Source: Defluviicoccus sp.
GTDB lineage: Bacteria > Pseudomonadota > Alphaproteobacteria > MPNO01
Direction of reading: 5' to 3'
Assembly: GCA_022826125.1 (NCBI GenBank)
Contig: JAJDVM010000137.1
Coordinates: 1-43,403 of the forward strand
DNA length: 43,403 nucleotides
Shown here: in pieces, positions 23,551-32,940 of the stretch
How positions within the stretch are numbered: the first letter of the stretch is position 1
Layout: the number at the start of each line of letters is the position of its first letter
Notes under the pieces: generated by a model
What the model saw: only the letters and a program-made list of their open reading frames with translations
What the model was told of the DNA's origin: nothing
The model's database searches: none
Program-made: the position numbers and the translations under genes

Positions 23551-25182
23551 TTGGTCCAAAGAGCGACATACGACTACGTGATCGTCGGCGCCGGGTCGGC
23601 CGGCTGCGTGCTGGCGAACCGGCTGAGCGAAGACCCGGACGTAAAGATCCTCGTCGTCGAGGCGGGCGGCCAGGACCGCGATCCGATGATCCACATCCCG
23701 CTCGGCTGGGGGAAGATCCTCGAGGAGCGGCGCCATGACTGGATGTACTTCACCGAGCCCGAGCCCAACCTTGACAACCGGTCGATCGAATGCGCGCGCG
23801 GCCGGGTGGTCGGCGGCTCGTCGTCGATCAACGCGATGGCTTACGTCCGCGGTCACGGGGGCGATTACGACCGCTGGCGCCAGAAGGGCTGTCCGGGCTG
23901 GTCCTACGCCGACGTGCTACCCTATTTCAAACGCTCCGAGGCGTGGGAAAAGGGAGGCGACGATTACCGCGGGGACGGCGGTCCGCTCACGGTGCGGGCG
24001 GGGATCTTCGACGATCCCCTGCTGCACGCTTTCATAGAGGCCGGGCGCGAAGCGGGCCACGAGTTCACCGAGGACTACAACGGGGCTCAACAGGAGGGCT
24101 TCACCTGGCTCCAGCAGACGATCCGTAACGGGCGCCGCTGCAGCGCCGCCGTGGCCTATCTCAAGCCGGCCCTGAAGCGCCCCAACGTGACGCTCGAGAC
24201 CGGCGCTCTCGTGACCCGCCTGCTGATCGAGAACGGCCGCGCGGTCGGGCTCGAATTCGCCCGGAACGGGCAGTCGACGGAAATCGGCGTCGACCGGGAA
24301 GTCCTGCTCGCCGGGGGCGTGATCAACTCGCCGCAGGTGCTCATGCTCTCCGGGATCGGACCCGCCGGCGAGCTCGCCGAGCACGGGATCGACGCCGTTC
24401 ACGATCTGAAGGGTGTCGGTAAGAACCTGCAGGACCATCTGTCGGCGTTGGTTTCCTACAGCCGCGACGACCGCGGGACATTCCACCGGCAAATGCGGAT
24501 GGACCGGCTCGCCGTGGACGTGCCGCGGGCCTATGTGGCCGGCTCCGGGCCCGCCACCGACCTTCCCGGCGGGATCATGGCATTCCTCAAGTCCCGGCCC
24601 GAGGTCGAGCTGCCGGACATCCAGTTCCTGTTCCGCGCCCTGCCGGACGAAGCCTACCCCTGGTTTCCCGTGGTAAAGCCCGCCTGGTCGGACGGGTTCG
24701 GCTGCCGGCCGGTGCTGCTTCGCCCGCAGAGCCGGGGCGAGCTCAGGCTCGCTTCGGCCGATCCCCGAGACAAGATCCGCATCCACCAGAACTTCCTGTC
24801 GGAGGAGGCGGATGTGAGGACGATCCGCGACGGGGTGAAGCTGGTTCGAGAGGTCGGCCGGCAGGAGTCGTTGAAGAAGTTCGGCGCGGTCGAGGTCGAT
24901 CCAGGTCCGGACGTGACGAGCGACGACGAGATCGACGCATTCGTGCGGCGGAACGCGGCGACCGCGCATCATCCCGCCGGCACCTGCCGCATGGGAAGCG
25001 ACGAGATGGCGGTGGTCGACCCGGAATTGCGCCTGCGGGGTGTCGACGGGCTCCGGGTGGTGGACGCCTCCGTGATGCCGGACCTGGTGGGCGGCAACAT
25101 CAATGCGCCGGTGATCATGATCGCCGAACGCGCGTCCGATCTGATCCGCGGCCGCGAGCCGCTGGCCCCAGCCGAGGTGTGA
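23551..25182 (+). CDS. GMC-family FAD-dependent oxidoreductase (choline/alcohol dehydrogenase-like)
   Basis: A 543-residue flavoprotein. The N-terminal FAD fold has VIVGAGSAGCVLANRLSE, then EAGG (near residues 36-39). The GMC signature GRVVGGSSSINAMAYVRG lies near 80-97. The second signature (GVINSPQVLMLSGIGP near 250-265) and the C-terminal HHPAGTCRMG with the active-site histidine region are present, ending with the NINAPVIMIAERA FAD-contact segment. It should oxidise an alcohol to an aldehyde using FAD. The most likely start is a TTG at 23551 with GGGGAG before it; the frame runs further upstream into the preceding gene without GMC similarity. It follows the NMT1-like gene and precedes thrH. 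Confidence 0.93.
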   Translation: MVQRATYDYVIVGAGSAGCVLANRLSEDPDVKILVVEAGGQDRDPMIHIPLGWGKILEERRHDWMYFTEPEPNLDNRSIECARGRVVGGSSSINAMAYVRGHGGDYDRWRQKGCPGWSYADVLPYFKRSEAWEKGGDDYRGDGGPLTVRAGIFDDPLLHAFIEAGREAGHEFTEDYNGAQQEGFTWLQQTIRNGRRCSAAVAYLKPALKRPNVTLETGALVTRLLIENGRAVGLEFARNGQSTEIGVDREVLLAGGVINSPQVLMLSGIGPAGELAEHGIDAVHDLKGVGKNLQDHLSALVSYSRDDRGTFHRQMRMDRLAVDVPRAYVAGSGPATDLPGGIMAFLKSRPEVELPDIQFLFRALPDEAYPWFPVVKPAWSDGFGCRPVLLRPQSRGELRLASADPRDKIRIHQNFLSEEADVRTIRDGVKLVREVGRQESLKKFGAVEVDPGPDVTSDDEIDAFVRRNAATAHHPAGTCRMGSDEMAVVDPELRLRGVDGLRVVDASVMPDLVGGNINAPVIMIAERASDLIRGREPLAPAEV

Positions 25183-25197
25183 GCGTCGTCGGTATCC

Positions 25198-25223
25198 GGG
25201 CGGGCCGGGCTTCCCGGCCGCCC
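25198..25223 (+). terminator. GC hairpin after the GMC oxidoreductase gene
   Basis: GGGCGGGCCGGG (25198-25209) pairs with CCCGGCCGCCC (25213-25223) across a 3-base loop with one bulge, 15 bases after the stop codon. No T-run follows, so terminator function is uncertain. Confidence 0.35.
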
Positions 25224-25247
25224 TGCATAACGTGAAGAGACGCTCCC

Positions 25248-25853
25248 GTGCGGATTTTCTGTCTCGACCTCGAAGGCGTGCTGATCCCCGAAATCTGGAT
25301 CGGGCTCGCCGAACGCACGGGTATCGAAGCGCTCAGGGCGACCACGCGCGACGTTCCCGACTACGACGCGCTGATGCGTCAGCGCCTGGGGCTGCTCGAG
25401 AAGCATCGACTCGGGCTCAGGGATGTCGAGGCGGTGGTCGCGACGATGGCGCCGTTACCCGGGGCGCGCGAATTCCTCCGCTGGCTCCGCGAGCAGGGGC
25501 CGGTAATCATCCTGTCGGACACCTATCGCGAGTTTGCCGGCCCGCTGATGGCGCAACTCGATCTGCCGACGCTGCTTTGCCATTCCCTCGTCGTCGAGGA
25601 AGACGGGCGCATCGGCGATTACCGTTTGCGGCATCCCGACCACAAGCGCGCGAGCGTGGAAGCCTTCCGAAAGCTCAACTTCCACGTTACCGCGGCCGGC
25701 GATTCCTATAACGACATAGCCATGCTGAGGGCGGCACACGCCGGAATCCTGTTTCGCGCTCCGGTTGCAGTGCGAGAGGAATTCCCGGGCTTCCCGGCGG
25801 TAGAGGATTTCGAGTCCCTGAAGGGCGCGATCCGCGATTGCGGCGAACACTGA
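25248..25853 (+). CDS. thrH: Phosphoserine phosphatase / homoserine phosphotransferase ThrH
   Basis: A 201-residue HAD-superfamily enzyme of the ThrH type, close to the family's usual 200-205 residues. ThrH dephosphorylates phosphoserine and can pass the phosphate to homoserine. The nucleophile motif is DLEGV (Asp7, with Glu9 as second acid as in ThrH), motif II is LSDTYREF near 86-93 and motif IV is GDSYNDIAM near 149-157. The start is a GTG with GAAGAGA before it. It lies downstream of the GMC gene and convergent with mucR. ThrH is most familiar from pseudomonads and scattered proteobacteria; here the sequence is a good match over its whole length. Confidence 0.9.
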   Translation: MRIFCLDLEGVLIPEIWIGLAERTGIEALRATTRDVPDYDALMRQRLGLLEKHRLGLRDVEAVVATMAPLPGAREFLRWLREQGPVIILSDTYREFAGPLMAQLDLPTLLCHSLVVEEDGRIGDYRLRHPDHKRASVEAFRKLNFHVTAAGDSYNDIAMLRAAHAGILFRAPVAVREEFPGFPAVEDFESLKGAIRDCGEH

Positions 25854-25934
25854 GAGCGGCGCTCCATTCCGTTCCCGGCAAGCCGACAGGATGTCGCTGG
25901 CGCCGCCCTTCTTGCCGCGAGCGGGACGTGACCG

Positions 25935-26387
25935 TCAGGCCGCTCCGCGCTGGGCCTGCTGGGGCCCCTGGCCCTTCTTTCGCCCCAATCCGATTCTCTT
26001 CGCGAATTCCGAGCGCTTGGCCGCGTAGTTGGGGGCGACCATCGGATAATCGGCGGGAAGGCCCCATTTCACGCGGTATTCTTCCGGAGTCATGTCGTAG
26101 ACCGCGCGGAGATGCCGCTTGAGCATCTTGAGCTTCTTGCCGTCTTCGAGACAAACGATGTAGTCCGGCGTCACCGAATGACGAACGTTGATAGCCGGTT
26201 TCGGCGGTTCCGTGCCGACCCGGGATCCGTCCCGGTCGAGGACGCTGAGCGACCTGTACACCGTGTTGATCACATCCGGTATGTCGTTCGCGGCAACGGA
26301 GTTCTTGCCGACATATGCGGCGACGATCTGGACTGACATACGGAGTATTTCGGAACGGTCCGAAGCGTCCTTTGTATTCTCCACCAT
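25935..26387 (-). CDS. mucR: MucR/Ros-family zinc-finger transcriptional regulator
   Basis: A 150-residue DNA-binding protein of the alphaproteobacterial MucR family, which silences AT-rich promoters, often including its own. The N-terminal helix region has VQIVAAYVGKN. The zinc finger reads VCLEDGKKLKMLKRHLRAVYDMTPEEYR, with Cys-x2-Asp and one His as in MucR, but without a second histidine at the HxxxH/HxxxxH position (valine or tyrosine there). The hallmark GLPADYPMVAPNYA follows, then a basic tail. ATG 26387 matches the family start; two upstream ATGs would add 4 or 17 residues. The gene faces a 360-base AT-rich region, a typical MucR autoregulatory setting. Confidence 0.92.
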   Translation of the reverse strand: MVENTKDASDRSEILRMSVQIVAAYVGKNSVAANDIPDVINTVYRSLSVLDRDGSRVGTEPPKPAINVRHSVTPDYIVCLEDGKKLKMLKRHLRAVYDMTPEEYRVKWGLPADYPMVAPNYAAKRSEFAKRIGLGRKKGQGPQQAQRGAA

Positions 26388-26748
26388 TGGCCAGGCCATC
26401 CTCAATTGAAAGTTGAACAAGTGGCAGATGACACACACATGTTAGATTGTCAAATGAAATCGTGACAAAAAGATACAGAACAAAATCTTATGAATACCCG
26501 AGTCAGGTCAAGTCTCAATGTATTGCCTTTGAAGATTATCAATTAACCCCAAGAATTTGCGAACGAAGGGATGTCCTTTGGCTTGCGACGGAGTGTAATG
26601 GAAATGACGAGTTTTATGCTACCACAAATGAGACAATATATCCCGTCTGTGAAGGCCTTGCCGGATTTCGGGCCGAGACCGCGATTCTTGGCAACGTCCC
26701 CGGCGGTGTGGTATCAGGCGCGGACCCGAGCCCTTGAGTCCCACCGCG
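26388..26748. promoter_or_regulatory. AT-rich divergent intergenic region between mucR and rpiB
   Basis: About 360 bases of clearly lower GC than the surroundings, richest in A/T at 26440-26640. A TTGACA element read on the minus strand (26448-26453) points toward mucR. Short frames crossing the region have codon choice unlike neighbouring genes and no recognisable product. MucR-type proteins bind AT-rich DNA with T-A steps, so this is a reasonable site for autorepression. That reading is inference. Confidence 0.45.
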
Positions 26749-27195
26749 ATGCCCGAAAAGACGGTTGCCCTGGCTGCGGACCATGCCGGCTTCGCGCTAA
26801 AGTCGCACCTCATCGACTGGCTCTCCGGCCAGGGCATCGTCACGAGGGATCTCGGCACCGACAGCGAGGACGCGGTGGACTACCCCGACTTCGCCGGAGC
26901 GCTTGTCGATGTCCTTCGGGACGACGCCGCGGAGTGCGGAGTATTGATTTGCGGCAGCGGCGTCGGCATGTCGATTGCGGCGAACCGGCATTGCGGCATC
27001 CGCGCCGCTCTGGCGAGCGATGCGGAGGCGGCGCGGCTCGCGCGTCAGCATAACGACGCGAACGTCCTGGTTCTTCCGGGGCGTCGTATTTCCGAGGCCG
27101 AGGCGGAGCGCTGCATGGAGGCGTTCCTTACGGCGACCTTCGAGGGGGGGCGTCACCGGCGGCGCCTGGGCAAGATCGCCAAGGGAAAATCATAG
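26749..27195 (+). CDS. rpiB: Ribose-5-phosphate isomerase B
   Basis: A 148-residue RpiB, interconverting ribose 5-phosphate and ribulose 5-phosphate in the pentose phosphate pathway. Family motifs are [10 protein letters not shown] near residues 9-18, DYPDFA near 44-49 and the anion loop [13 protein letters not shown] near 67-79, containing the catalytic-site residues after the active cysteine. A TTG five codons upstream is possible; the ATG matches the normal RpiB start. It leads a plus-strand run with glyA beginning 10 bases after its stop, an arrangement common in alphaproteobacteria. Confidence 0.95.
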   Translation: MPEKTVALAADHAGFALKSHLIDWLSGQGIVTRDLGTDSEDAVDYPDFAGALVDVLRDDAAECGVLICGSGVGMSIAANRHCGIRAALASDAEAARLARQHNDANVLVLPGRRISEAEAERCMEAFLTATFEGGRHRRRLGKIAKGKS

Positions 27196-27205
27196 CGGGG
27201 ATGGC

Positions 27206-28516
27206 ATGTCGGTAGAACGAATTGGAGAGGAAACGGAGCTCCACGACGGTTTCTTCGAGCACTCTATTCGGGATTCCGATCCCGAGCTGGATGTCGCGCT
27301 TCGCTCGGAACTGGCCCGCCAGCAGGATCAGATCGAACTCATCGCCTCCGAAAACATCGTTTCGCGCGCGGTGCTGGAGGCGGCGGGCTCCGTGCTGACC
27401 AACAAGTATGCCGAAGGCTATCCCGGCCGGCGCTACTACGGCGGGTGCGAATTCGTCGACGTCGCCGAAGCCCTCGCCATCGAACGGGCCAAGACGCTGT
27501 TCGGTTGCGGCTTCGCCAACGTGCAGCCGCATTCCGGCGCCCAGGCCAACGCCGCGGTCTATTTCGCGCTCTGCAAGCCCGGGGATACGATTCTCGGCCT
27601 GTCGCTCGCGGCCGGCGGGCATCTCACCCACGGCGCCGCGCCCAACCTGTCGGGCAAGTGGTTCGACGCGGTTCAGTACGGCGTGCGCGAAGACGACGGC
27701 CGGATCGACATGGAGGAGGTCGGCCGGCTCGCCCGCGAGCGTCGTCCCCGGATCATCGTCGCCGGCGGGTCCGCCTATCCGAGAATTATCGACTTCGCCG
27801 CGTTTCGCCAGGTCGCCGACGAGGTCGATGCCTACCTGTTCGTCGACATGGCCCACTTCGCGGGACTCGTCGCCGGCGGAGTCCACCCGAACCCCTTGCC
27901 GCATGCCCACGTCGTCACGACGACGACCCACAAGACCCTGCGCGGTCCCCGGGGAGGCATGGTGCTGACCGATGACGAGGCGATCGCGCGGAAGATCAAT
28001 TCGTCGATATTCCCCGGAACCCAGGGCGGGCCGCTCATGCACATCGTTGCCGCGAAAGCGGTCGCGCTGGGCGAGGCGCTGCGGCCTTCCTTTCCGGCCT
28101 ACGCCGCCGCGGTGGTGGAGAACGCCAGAACCCTCGCGCGGACCCTGCTCGAGGGCGGCCTGAACATCGTGTCCGGCGGTACCGATACGCATCTGATGCT
28201 GGTCGACCTGAGGCCGAAGGGGCTGACCGGCAAAATCGCCGAGCAAAGCCTCGAGCGCGCCGGCATCACCTGCAACAAGAACGCGGTTCCGTTCGATCCG
28301 GAGAAGCCGACCGTCACTTCCGGGATAAGGCTGGGATCGCCCGCCGCGACCACCCGCGGCTTCGGCCCCGCGGAGTTCGCGCGGGTAGGCGCGCTGATCC
28401 TCGAAGTGCTCGACGGGCTCGCCTCCGGCAGCAACGACAACAGCGCCGTCGAGCGTTCTGTGCGCGAGCGCGTGCGCGCCCTGTGCGACCGATTTCCGAT
28501 ATACCCCCACCAGTGA
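27206..28516 (+). CDS. glyA: Serine hydroxymethyltransferase
   Basis: A 436-residue PLP enzyme converting serine and tetrahydrofolate to glycine and 5,10-methylene-tetrahydrofolate. The N-terminal [11 protein letters not shown] (near 43-53) and [17 protein letters not shown] (66-82) are diagnostic. The PLP lysine is Lys243 in [14 protein letters not shown]. The frame is open for 77 codons upstream inside rpiB, but the ATG at 27206 with its GGGG site fits the family. It is the main one-carbon source and sits between rpiB and nrdR, the standard alphaproteobacterial order. Confidence 0.97.
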   Translation: MSVERIGEETELHDGFFEHSIRDSDPELDVALRSELARQQDQIELIASENIVSRAVLEAAGSVLTNKYAEGYPGRRYYGGCEFVDVAEALAIERAKTLFGCGFANVQPHSGAQANAAVYFALCKPGDTILGLSLAAGGHLTHGAAPNLSGKWFDAVQYGVREDDGRIDMEEVGRLARERRPRIIVAGGSAYPRIIDFAAFRQVADEVDAYLFVDMAHFAGLVAGGVHPNPLPHAHVVTTTTHKTLRGPRGGMVLTDDEAIARKINSSIFPGTQGGPLMHIVAAKAVALGEALRPSFPAYAAAVVENARTLARTLLEGGLNIVSGGTDTHLMLVDLRPKGLTGKIAEQSLERAGITCNKNAVPFDPEKPTVTSGIRLGSPAATTRGFGPAEFARVGALILEVLDGLASGSNDNSAVERSVRERVRALCDRFPIYPHQ

Positions 28517-28535
28517 CCGGGGTTAGGATGCGCTG

Positions 28536-29000
28536 ATGCGTTGTCCCTTTTGCGGTCACGGCGATACCCAAGTCCGGGATTCGCGCCCGACGGAAGATAA
28601 TTCTGCGATCCGGCGGCGCCGATCCTGCCAGTCCTGCGGGCAGCGGTTCACGACCTTCGAAAGGGTGCAGCTCCGCGAGCTGACGGTGGTCAAGAAGGAC
28701 GGCGCGCGCGAGCCGCTCGACCGCGAGAAACTGGAGCGCTCGATGCGGATCGCGTTGCGCAAGCGGCCAGTCGAGGCCGAGCGTGTCGAGTTGGTCATCA
28801 ACAGCATCATTCGCCGGCTGGAGAGCTCGGGCGAGACGGAAGTGAACTCCGACACGATCGGAGAAATGGTGATGGACGCGCTCTCCACCCTGGACCAGGT
28901 CGCGTATGTCCGTTTCGCATCGGTCTATCGCAATTTCCGCGAGGCCCGCGACTTCGGAGATTTCATCGGCAATCTCGGTGTCGTCGAAGGCGGAGAGTGA
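28536..29000 (+). CDS. nrdR: Transcriptional repressor NrdR
   Basis: A 154-residue regulator of ribonucleotide reductase genes. The N-terminal zinc ribbon has CPFC at residues 3-6 and CQSCGQRF near 31-38, and an ATP-cone domain covers about 48-140 (starting [18 protein letters not shown]). It binds NrdR boxes when loaded with dATP/ATP. The gene begins 19 bases after glyA and its end overlaps the likely start of ribD, so it is co-transcribed. No nrd genes or clear NrdR boxes are seen in this window. Confidence 0.97.
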   Translation: MRCPFCGHGDTQVRDSRPTEDNSAIRRRRSCQSCGQRFTTFERVQLRELTVVKKDGAREPLDREKLERSMRIALRKRPVEAERVELVINSIIRRLESSGETEVNSDTIGEMVMDALSTLDQVAYVRFASVYRNFREARDFGDFIGNLGVVEGGE

Positions 29001-30102
29001 CCGGCGCTTCATGCGCGGCGCGATTTCGATCGCCCGCCGCGCGCTCGGCAATGCCTGGCCCAACCCTGCCGTGGGGTGCGTGATCGTTCGCGACGGCGTC
29101 GCGGTCGGGCGCGGATGGACGGCGCTGGGCGGACGTCCGCACGCGGAGACGGAGGCGCTCGCCCGCGCCGGCGCGGCGGCCCGGGGAGCCACCGCCTATG
29201 TCACACTGGAACCCTGCGCCCATGTCGGCCGGACCCCGCCTTGCGCCGACGCCCTGATCGAGGCCGGCATCGCCCGTGTCGTCGTCGCCTGTCGGGATCC
29301 CGACCCGCGCGTGGACGGCCGCGGTATCGAGAAGTTGGCGGCGGCGGGCCTCGCCGTCGAAACGGGGCTGTGCGCCGATGAGGCGGCGGAAGGGCTGATC
29401 GGCTTTCTCACCCGGGTGCGGCTCGGCCGTCCCGCGGTCACGCTCAAGCTCGCCACCACGCTCGACGGCCGGATTGCGACGCGGTCCGGCGAAAGCCGCT
29501 GGATAACCGGGGAGGCGGCGCGCCGAGCGGGCCATATGCTGCGCGCCCGCCACGACGCGATCCTGGTCGGGGCGGGCACCGCGCGGCAGGACGACCCGAG
29601 CCTGACCTGCCGGCTTCCCGGGCTGGAGGAGCGAAGCCCCGTCCGCGTCGTCGTCGAGGGGGGCGAGGCCGTACCCTCAACCCACTCCCTGGTCGCCGAT
29701 GCGGCCCGTATCGCCACCTGGTCGATGGTCGCGGAACCGCTCGCGGCCGCGCGCCGTGCCGCCTATCGGGGCAGCGGCGTCGAGGTCGAGCCGGTGGAAA
29801 CCGACGGCGCGGGCGATGTGGATATCGCCGCCGCGCTCGGCGTCCTCGCCCGGAGGGGCATCACGTCGGTGCTGGTCGAGGGCGGGGGACGGATCGCGGC
29901 GGCGTTGCTTCGGACCGGCCTCGTCGACCGCCTGGTGTGGTACCGGTCCGGGCTGGCGCTAGGCGCCGACGGCACGCCGGCGCTCGGGGCGCTGGGGGTC
30001 GACATGCTTGACGCCGCGCCGCACTTCGGGAAGATAGCGAGCCGGCCGGTCGGCGACGACGTCGAGGAAATCTACCGGCCGGCGTCGAAGCCGGACGGTT
30101 GA
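28978..30102 (+). CDS. ribD: Bifunctional riboflavin deaminase/reductase RibD
   Basis: A 374-residue two-domain enzyme for the second and third steps of riboflavin synthesis. The deaminase domain (about 1-145) has the zinc motifs HAETEA (near 55-60) and [11 protein letters not shown] (near 81-91). The reductase domain (about 150-370) begins [27 protein letters not shown] and includes [13 protein letters not shown]. The GTG at 28978 gives the usual few residues before RRFM and overlaps nrdR by 23 bases. The ATG at 29011, with GGCGGAGAG upstream, is the alternative and would trim 11 residues. It heads the rib genes ribD-ribE-ribB-ribH. Confidence 0.95.
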   Translation: MSSKAESDRRFMRGAISIARRALGNAWPNPAVGCVIVRDGVAVGRGWTALGGRPHAETEALARAGAAARGATAYVTLEPCAHVGRTPPCADALIEAGIARVVVACRDPDPRVDGRGIEKLAAAGLAVETGLCADEAAEGLIGFLTRVRLGRPAVTLKLATTLDGRIATRSGESRWITGEAARRAGHMLRARHDAILVGAGTARQDDPSLTCRLPGLEERSPVRVVVEGGEAVPSTHSLVADAARIATWSMVAEPLAAARRAAYRGSGVEVEPVETDGAGDVDIAAALGVLARRGITSVLVEGGGRIAAALLRTGLVDRLVWYRSGLALGADGTPALGALGVDMLDAAPHFGKIASRPVGDDVEEIYRPASKPDG

Positions 30103-30114
30103 TCGGACAGGCGG

Positions 30115-30702
30115 ATGTTTACCGGAATCGTGACCGATCTGGGCCGCGTGCGCGCGATTTCGAAGGACGGCGACACGCGCTTCGACTTCGAGACGGGCTA
30201 CGACACGGCCGAGATCGCCATCGGCGCGTCCATCGCGTGTTCCGGACCCTGTCTGACGGTGGTCGACAAGGGGCCGGGGCGATTTGCCGTTCAGGCTTCC
30301 GCCGAGACCCTGGCGCGCACCACGCTCGGGAGCTGGGCCGTCGGCACGCCGGTCAATTTCGAGCGTGCGCTCCGCATCGGCGAGGAGCTCGGCGGGCATA
30401 TTGTGTCGGGCCACGTGGACGGCGTCGCGACGGTGGTGGAGACGCGCTCCGAGGGAGACAGCACGCGGTTCGTCTTCGCCGCGCCCGAGGGTTTCGCGCG
30501 CTATGTCGCGCCGAAGGGCTCGATCGCGCTCGACGGTGTGTCGCTCACCGTCAACGAGGTTGACGAAACCAATTTCGGGGTCAACATCATTCCCCACACG
30601 CGCCGCCATACGACTTTCGGGAACCTGTCGGAGGGCGACCGGGTCAATTTCGAGGTCGACACCATCGCCCGATATGTCGACAGGCTGACGGCGCGGAGTT
30701 GA
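30115..30702 (+). CDS. ribE: Riboflavin synthase alpha subunit
   Basis: A 195-residue two-barrel enzyme that dismutates two lumazines into riboflavin, the last step. It begins with the diagnostic [12 protein letters not shown]. The first barrel ends near residue 95, and the second has the matching [14 protein letters not shown] (near 97-110). The SLTVNEVD segment (near 143-150) and the C-terminal [14 protein letters not shown] complete the match. It lies 12 bases after ribD and 13 before ribB, in the same transcription unit. Confidence 0.96.
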   Translation: MFTGIVTDLGRVRAISKDGDTRFDFETGYDTAEIAIGASIACSGPCLTVVDKGPGRFAVQASAETLARTTLGSWAVGTPVNFERALRIGEELGGHIVSGHVDGVATVVETRSEGDSTRFVFAAPEGFARYVAPKGSIALDGVSLTVNEVDETNFGVNIIPHTRRHTTFGNLSEGDRVNFEVDTIARYVDRLTARS

Positions 30703-30715
30703 AGAGAGGGTTGCC

Positions 30716-31936
30716 TTGAGCGACAGCCTCAAACGCGTAGCCCCGTCGAAGGTCGCGGAGGCGCTCGACGACACGACGGGTTTTCTCTCGCCCATCGAGG
30801 ATGTGATCGACGACATCCGGAACGGGCGGGTGGTGATCCTGGTCGACGACGAGGACCGCGAGAACGAGGGCGACCTGGTCGTTGCCGCCCAGATGGCGAC
30901 GCCGGAAGTCGTCAACTTCATGGCGACCCACGGGCGCGGGCTCATATGCCTCGCGATGACCGGGGAGAGGATCGAAAAGCTCGGTCTGCCGCTGATGTCG
31001 CAGAACAACCGGACGCGGCACCAGACCGCCTTCACGGTCTCCATCGAGGCGCGCGAGGGCGTCACCACGGGAATTTCGGCGCCCGACCGCGCCCGGACGA
31101 TCGCGGTCGCGATAGATCCCACGTCCGGCGAGGAGGACATCGTCACCCCCGGCCATATTTTTCCGCTGGTCGCGTGCGACGGCGGGGTGCTGGAGCGCGC
31201 CGGCCATACCGAAGCGTCGGTCGACATCGCCCGGCTCGCGGGGCTGAACCCCTCCGGCGTGATCTGCGAGATCATGAAGGACGACGGCACCATGGCCCGT
31301 CTCCCCGATCTCGTCCCGTTCGCGCAGTTCCACGGGCTCAAGGTCGCGACTATCGCCGATCTGATCGCGTACCGGCTGCGCAACGACAGCCTCGTCGAGC
31401 GCGTGCTCGCCACAAGGCTGACGCGCAGGCACGGCGGCGAGTTCCGGCTGATCGTCTATGTCAACAAGATCACCGGCGCCGAGCATCTGGCGCTGATCAA
31501 GGGCGACATTTCCGGGCCCGACCCGGTGCCGGTCCGGATGCACGCCATCAACGTGCTCGACGACGTGATCCAGGACGAGACCGCCGGGCGCGCCGGGGTG
31601 ATCGAATCCTGCATCCGTACCATCGGCGAAGCGGGGAGGGGGGTCGTCGTGCTGATCCGCGATTCCTTCGCCCAGAGTTTCGTCAACCAGGTGCGCCAGC
31701 GCCACGAGATCCCGGGCGATCCCGGCGCCGCCTCGATGGAGGTGAGCGTGACCACGGGCGCCGAGACCGCGTTCGCGCCCCCCGCGCTCCGGGATTACGG
31801 GGTGGGCGCGCAGATCCTCCGCGATCTGGGCGTGACCGAAATGATCCTGCTGACCAACCACAACCGGACCGTGGTCGGGCTCGAGGGTTACGGGATCAGG
31901 ATCGTCGGACACCGTCCGATCGAACCGGTCGTTTAG
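30716..31936 (+). CDS. ribB: 3,4-dihydroxy-2-butanone 4-phosphate synthase with a decayed cyclohydrolase II-like C-terminal domain
   Basis: A 406-residue RibBA-type protein. The N-terminal half (about 25-230) is an intact DHBP synthase: [10 protein letters not shown] at 44-53, ATHGRGLIC near 72-80, [11 protein letters not shown] near 99-109 and [19 protein letters not shown] near 163-181. The C-terminal half aligns with cyclohydrolase II, but the zinc-site HSEC...CDC segment reads [16 protein letters not shown] without cysteine and QEGRGIGL is replaced by IRDSFAQSF, so it cannot be a normal cyclohydrolase. That activity is supplied by the separate gene at 17352-18503. The start is a TTG with a GAGAGGG site. 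It makes the four-carbon unit for lumazine synthase, encoded next. Confidence 0.94.
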   Translation: MSDSLKRVAPSKVAEALDDTTGFLSPIEDVIDDIRNGRVVILVDDEDRENEGDLVVAAQMATPEVVNFMATHGRGLICLAMTGERIEKLGLPLMSQNNRTRHQTAFTVSIEAREGVTTGISAPDRARTIAVAIDPTSGEEDIVTPGHIFPLVACDGGVLERAGHTEASVDIARLAGLNPSGVICEIMKDDGTMARLPDLVPFAQFHGLKVATIADLIAYRLRNDSLVERVLATRLTRRHGGEFRLIVYVNKITGAEHLALIKGDISGPDPVPVRMHAINVLDDVIQDETAGRAGVIESCIRTIGEAGRGVVVLIRDSFAQSFVNQVRQRHEIPGDPGAASMEVSVTTGAETAFAPPALRDYGVGAQILRDLGVTEMILLTNHNRTVVGLEGYGIRIVGHRPIEPVV

Positions 31937-31948
31937 TGGGGAGCGGGC

Positions 31949-32404
31949 ATGGCGGCGCACGTGATGATCGTCGAGGCGCGGTTTTACGATGAAATCGCGG
32001 ACGCGCTGGTCGAGGGCGCGACCGCGGTGCTCGATGCGGCGGGCGCGACCTACGACCGGTTTTCGGTGCCCGGAGCGTTCGAGATCCCCGCCTCGATAGG
32101 CCATGCGGCGCGCGCGATGGAAGGACCCGACCCGGCCTACCGGTTCGACGGCTTCATAGCGCTCGGCTGCGTCATCCGCGGGCAGACGACGCATTACGAC
32201 TATGTCTGCACCGAGAGCGCGCGCGGCCTCCAGGACCTCGCGCTGCAGCGCGGCCTTGCCATCGGCTACGGCATCCTCACCTGCGAGAACGGCGAGCAGG
32301 CGATGCACCGGGCGAGACGCGACGAGGCGGATCGCGGCGGCGCCGCAGCGCGCGCCTGCCTCGCCATGATCGAGCTCAAGGCGCGACTCGGGCTGGAGGG
32401 CTGA
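31949..32404 (+). CDS. ribH: 6,7-dimethyl-8-ribityllumazine synthase
   Basis: A 151-residue lumazine synthase, condensing DHBP with the ribityl-pyrimidine. Typical pieces are VMIVEARFYDEIADALVEGA at the start, VPGAFEIPASIG near 40-51 and ALGCVIRGQTTHYDYVC near 70-86, which includes the active-site histidine. The C-terminus ends with a usual helical tail. It starts 12 bases after ribB and overlaps nusB by one base, the common rib-nusB arrangement. Confidence 0.96.
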   Translation: MAAHVMIVEARFYDEIADALVEGATAVLDAAGATYDRFSVPGAFEIPASIGHAARAMEGPDPAYRFDGFIALGCVIRGQTTHYDYVCTESARGLQDLALQRGLAIGYGILTCENGEQAMHRARRDEADRGGAAARACLAMIELKARLGLEG

Positions 32405-32940
32405 TGCCCGCGCCCCGCGCCGGCTCCGGCAAGCCGCGTCAGGCAGACGCGGCGCGGTTGAGCGCCGCGCGCCTTGCCGCCGTCCAGGCGCTTTACCAGA
32501 TGGACCTGGCCGGCGCGGCCATCGAGGACGTGCTGGCGCAGTTCCAGCGCTATCACCGGGACGGCGTTCTGGACCGGGACGAGGCCCCGGTGCGTCCCAA
32601 GAGCGCCCTGTTCGCCGAGATACTTCGCGGAACGACGGTCAGGCGGGCGGAGATCGAGGACATTATCCGCGCCTCCCTCAGCCCGTCATGGCCGCTCGAG
32701 CGGATCGAGGTCCTGCTCGCCTGCATCCTGCGCGCCGGCGTATTCGAGCTTCTCGGCCGTCCGGCGACGCCCGCCCGCGTGGCGGTGTCCGAGTATGTCG
32801 ACCTCGCCGACGCGTTCTTCGCCGCCGCCGAGAAGGGAATGGCCAACGCCGTGCTCGACAGGGTCGCGCGGCGGCTGAGAAGCGGAGAGTTCGCGGAGTC
32901 GGGAGATCCCGCCGATGCCCGGGCGGCCACGGCCGGGTGA
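32404..32940 (+). CDS. nusB: Transcription antitermination factor NusB
   Basis: A 178-residue helical protein that binds boxA RNA with NusE (S10) in rRNA antitermination. The N-terminal SAARLAAVQALYQMDLAG (near 20-37) and the later LSPSWPLERIEVLLACILRAGVFEL with a YVDLADAFF motif are characteristic. A proline- and basic-rich N-terminal extension of about 18 residues precedes the core. Its start shares one base with the ribH stop, and its end overlaps thiL by 26 bases, so ribH-nusB-thiL are translationally coupled. Confidence 0.95.
   Translation: MPAPRAGSGKPRQADAARLSAARLAAVQALYQMDLAGAAIEDVLAQFQRYHRDGVLDRDEAPVRPKSALFAEILRGTTVRRAEIEDIIRASLSPSWPLERIEVLLACILRAGVFELLGRPATPARVAVSEYVDLADAFFAAAEKGMANAVLDRVARRLRSGEFAESGDPADARAATAG

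Noticed and set aside
26447-26737. A 96-codon plus-strand frame in the AT-rich gap before rpiB
   Set aside because: Starts at TTG without a ribosome site, has codon use unlike neighbours, ends overlapping the upstream region of rpiB and shows no recognisable motif; better explained as mucR regulatory DNA.
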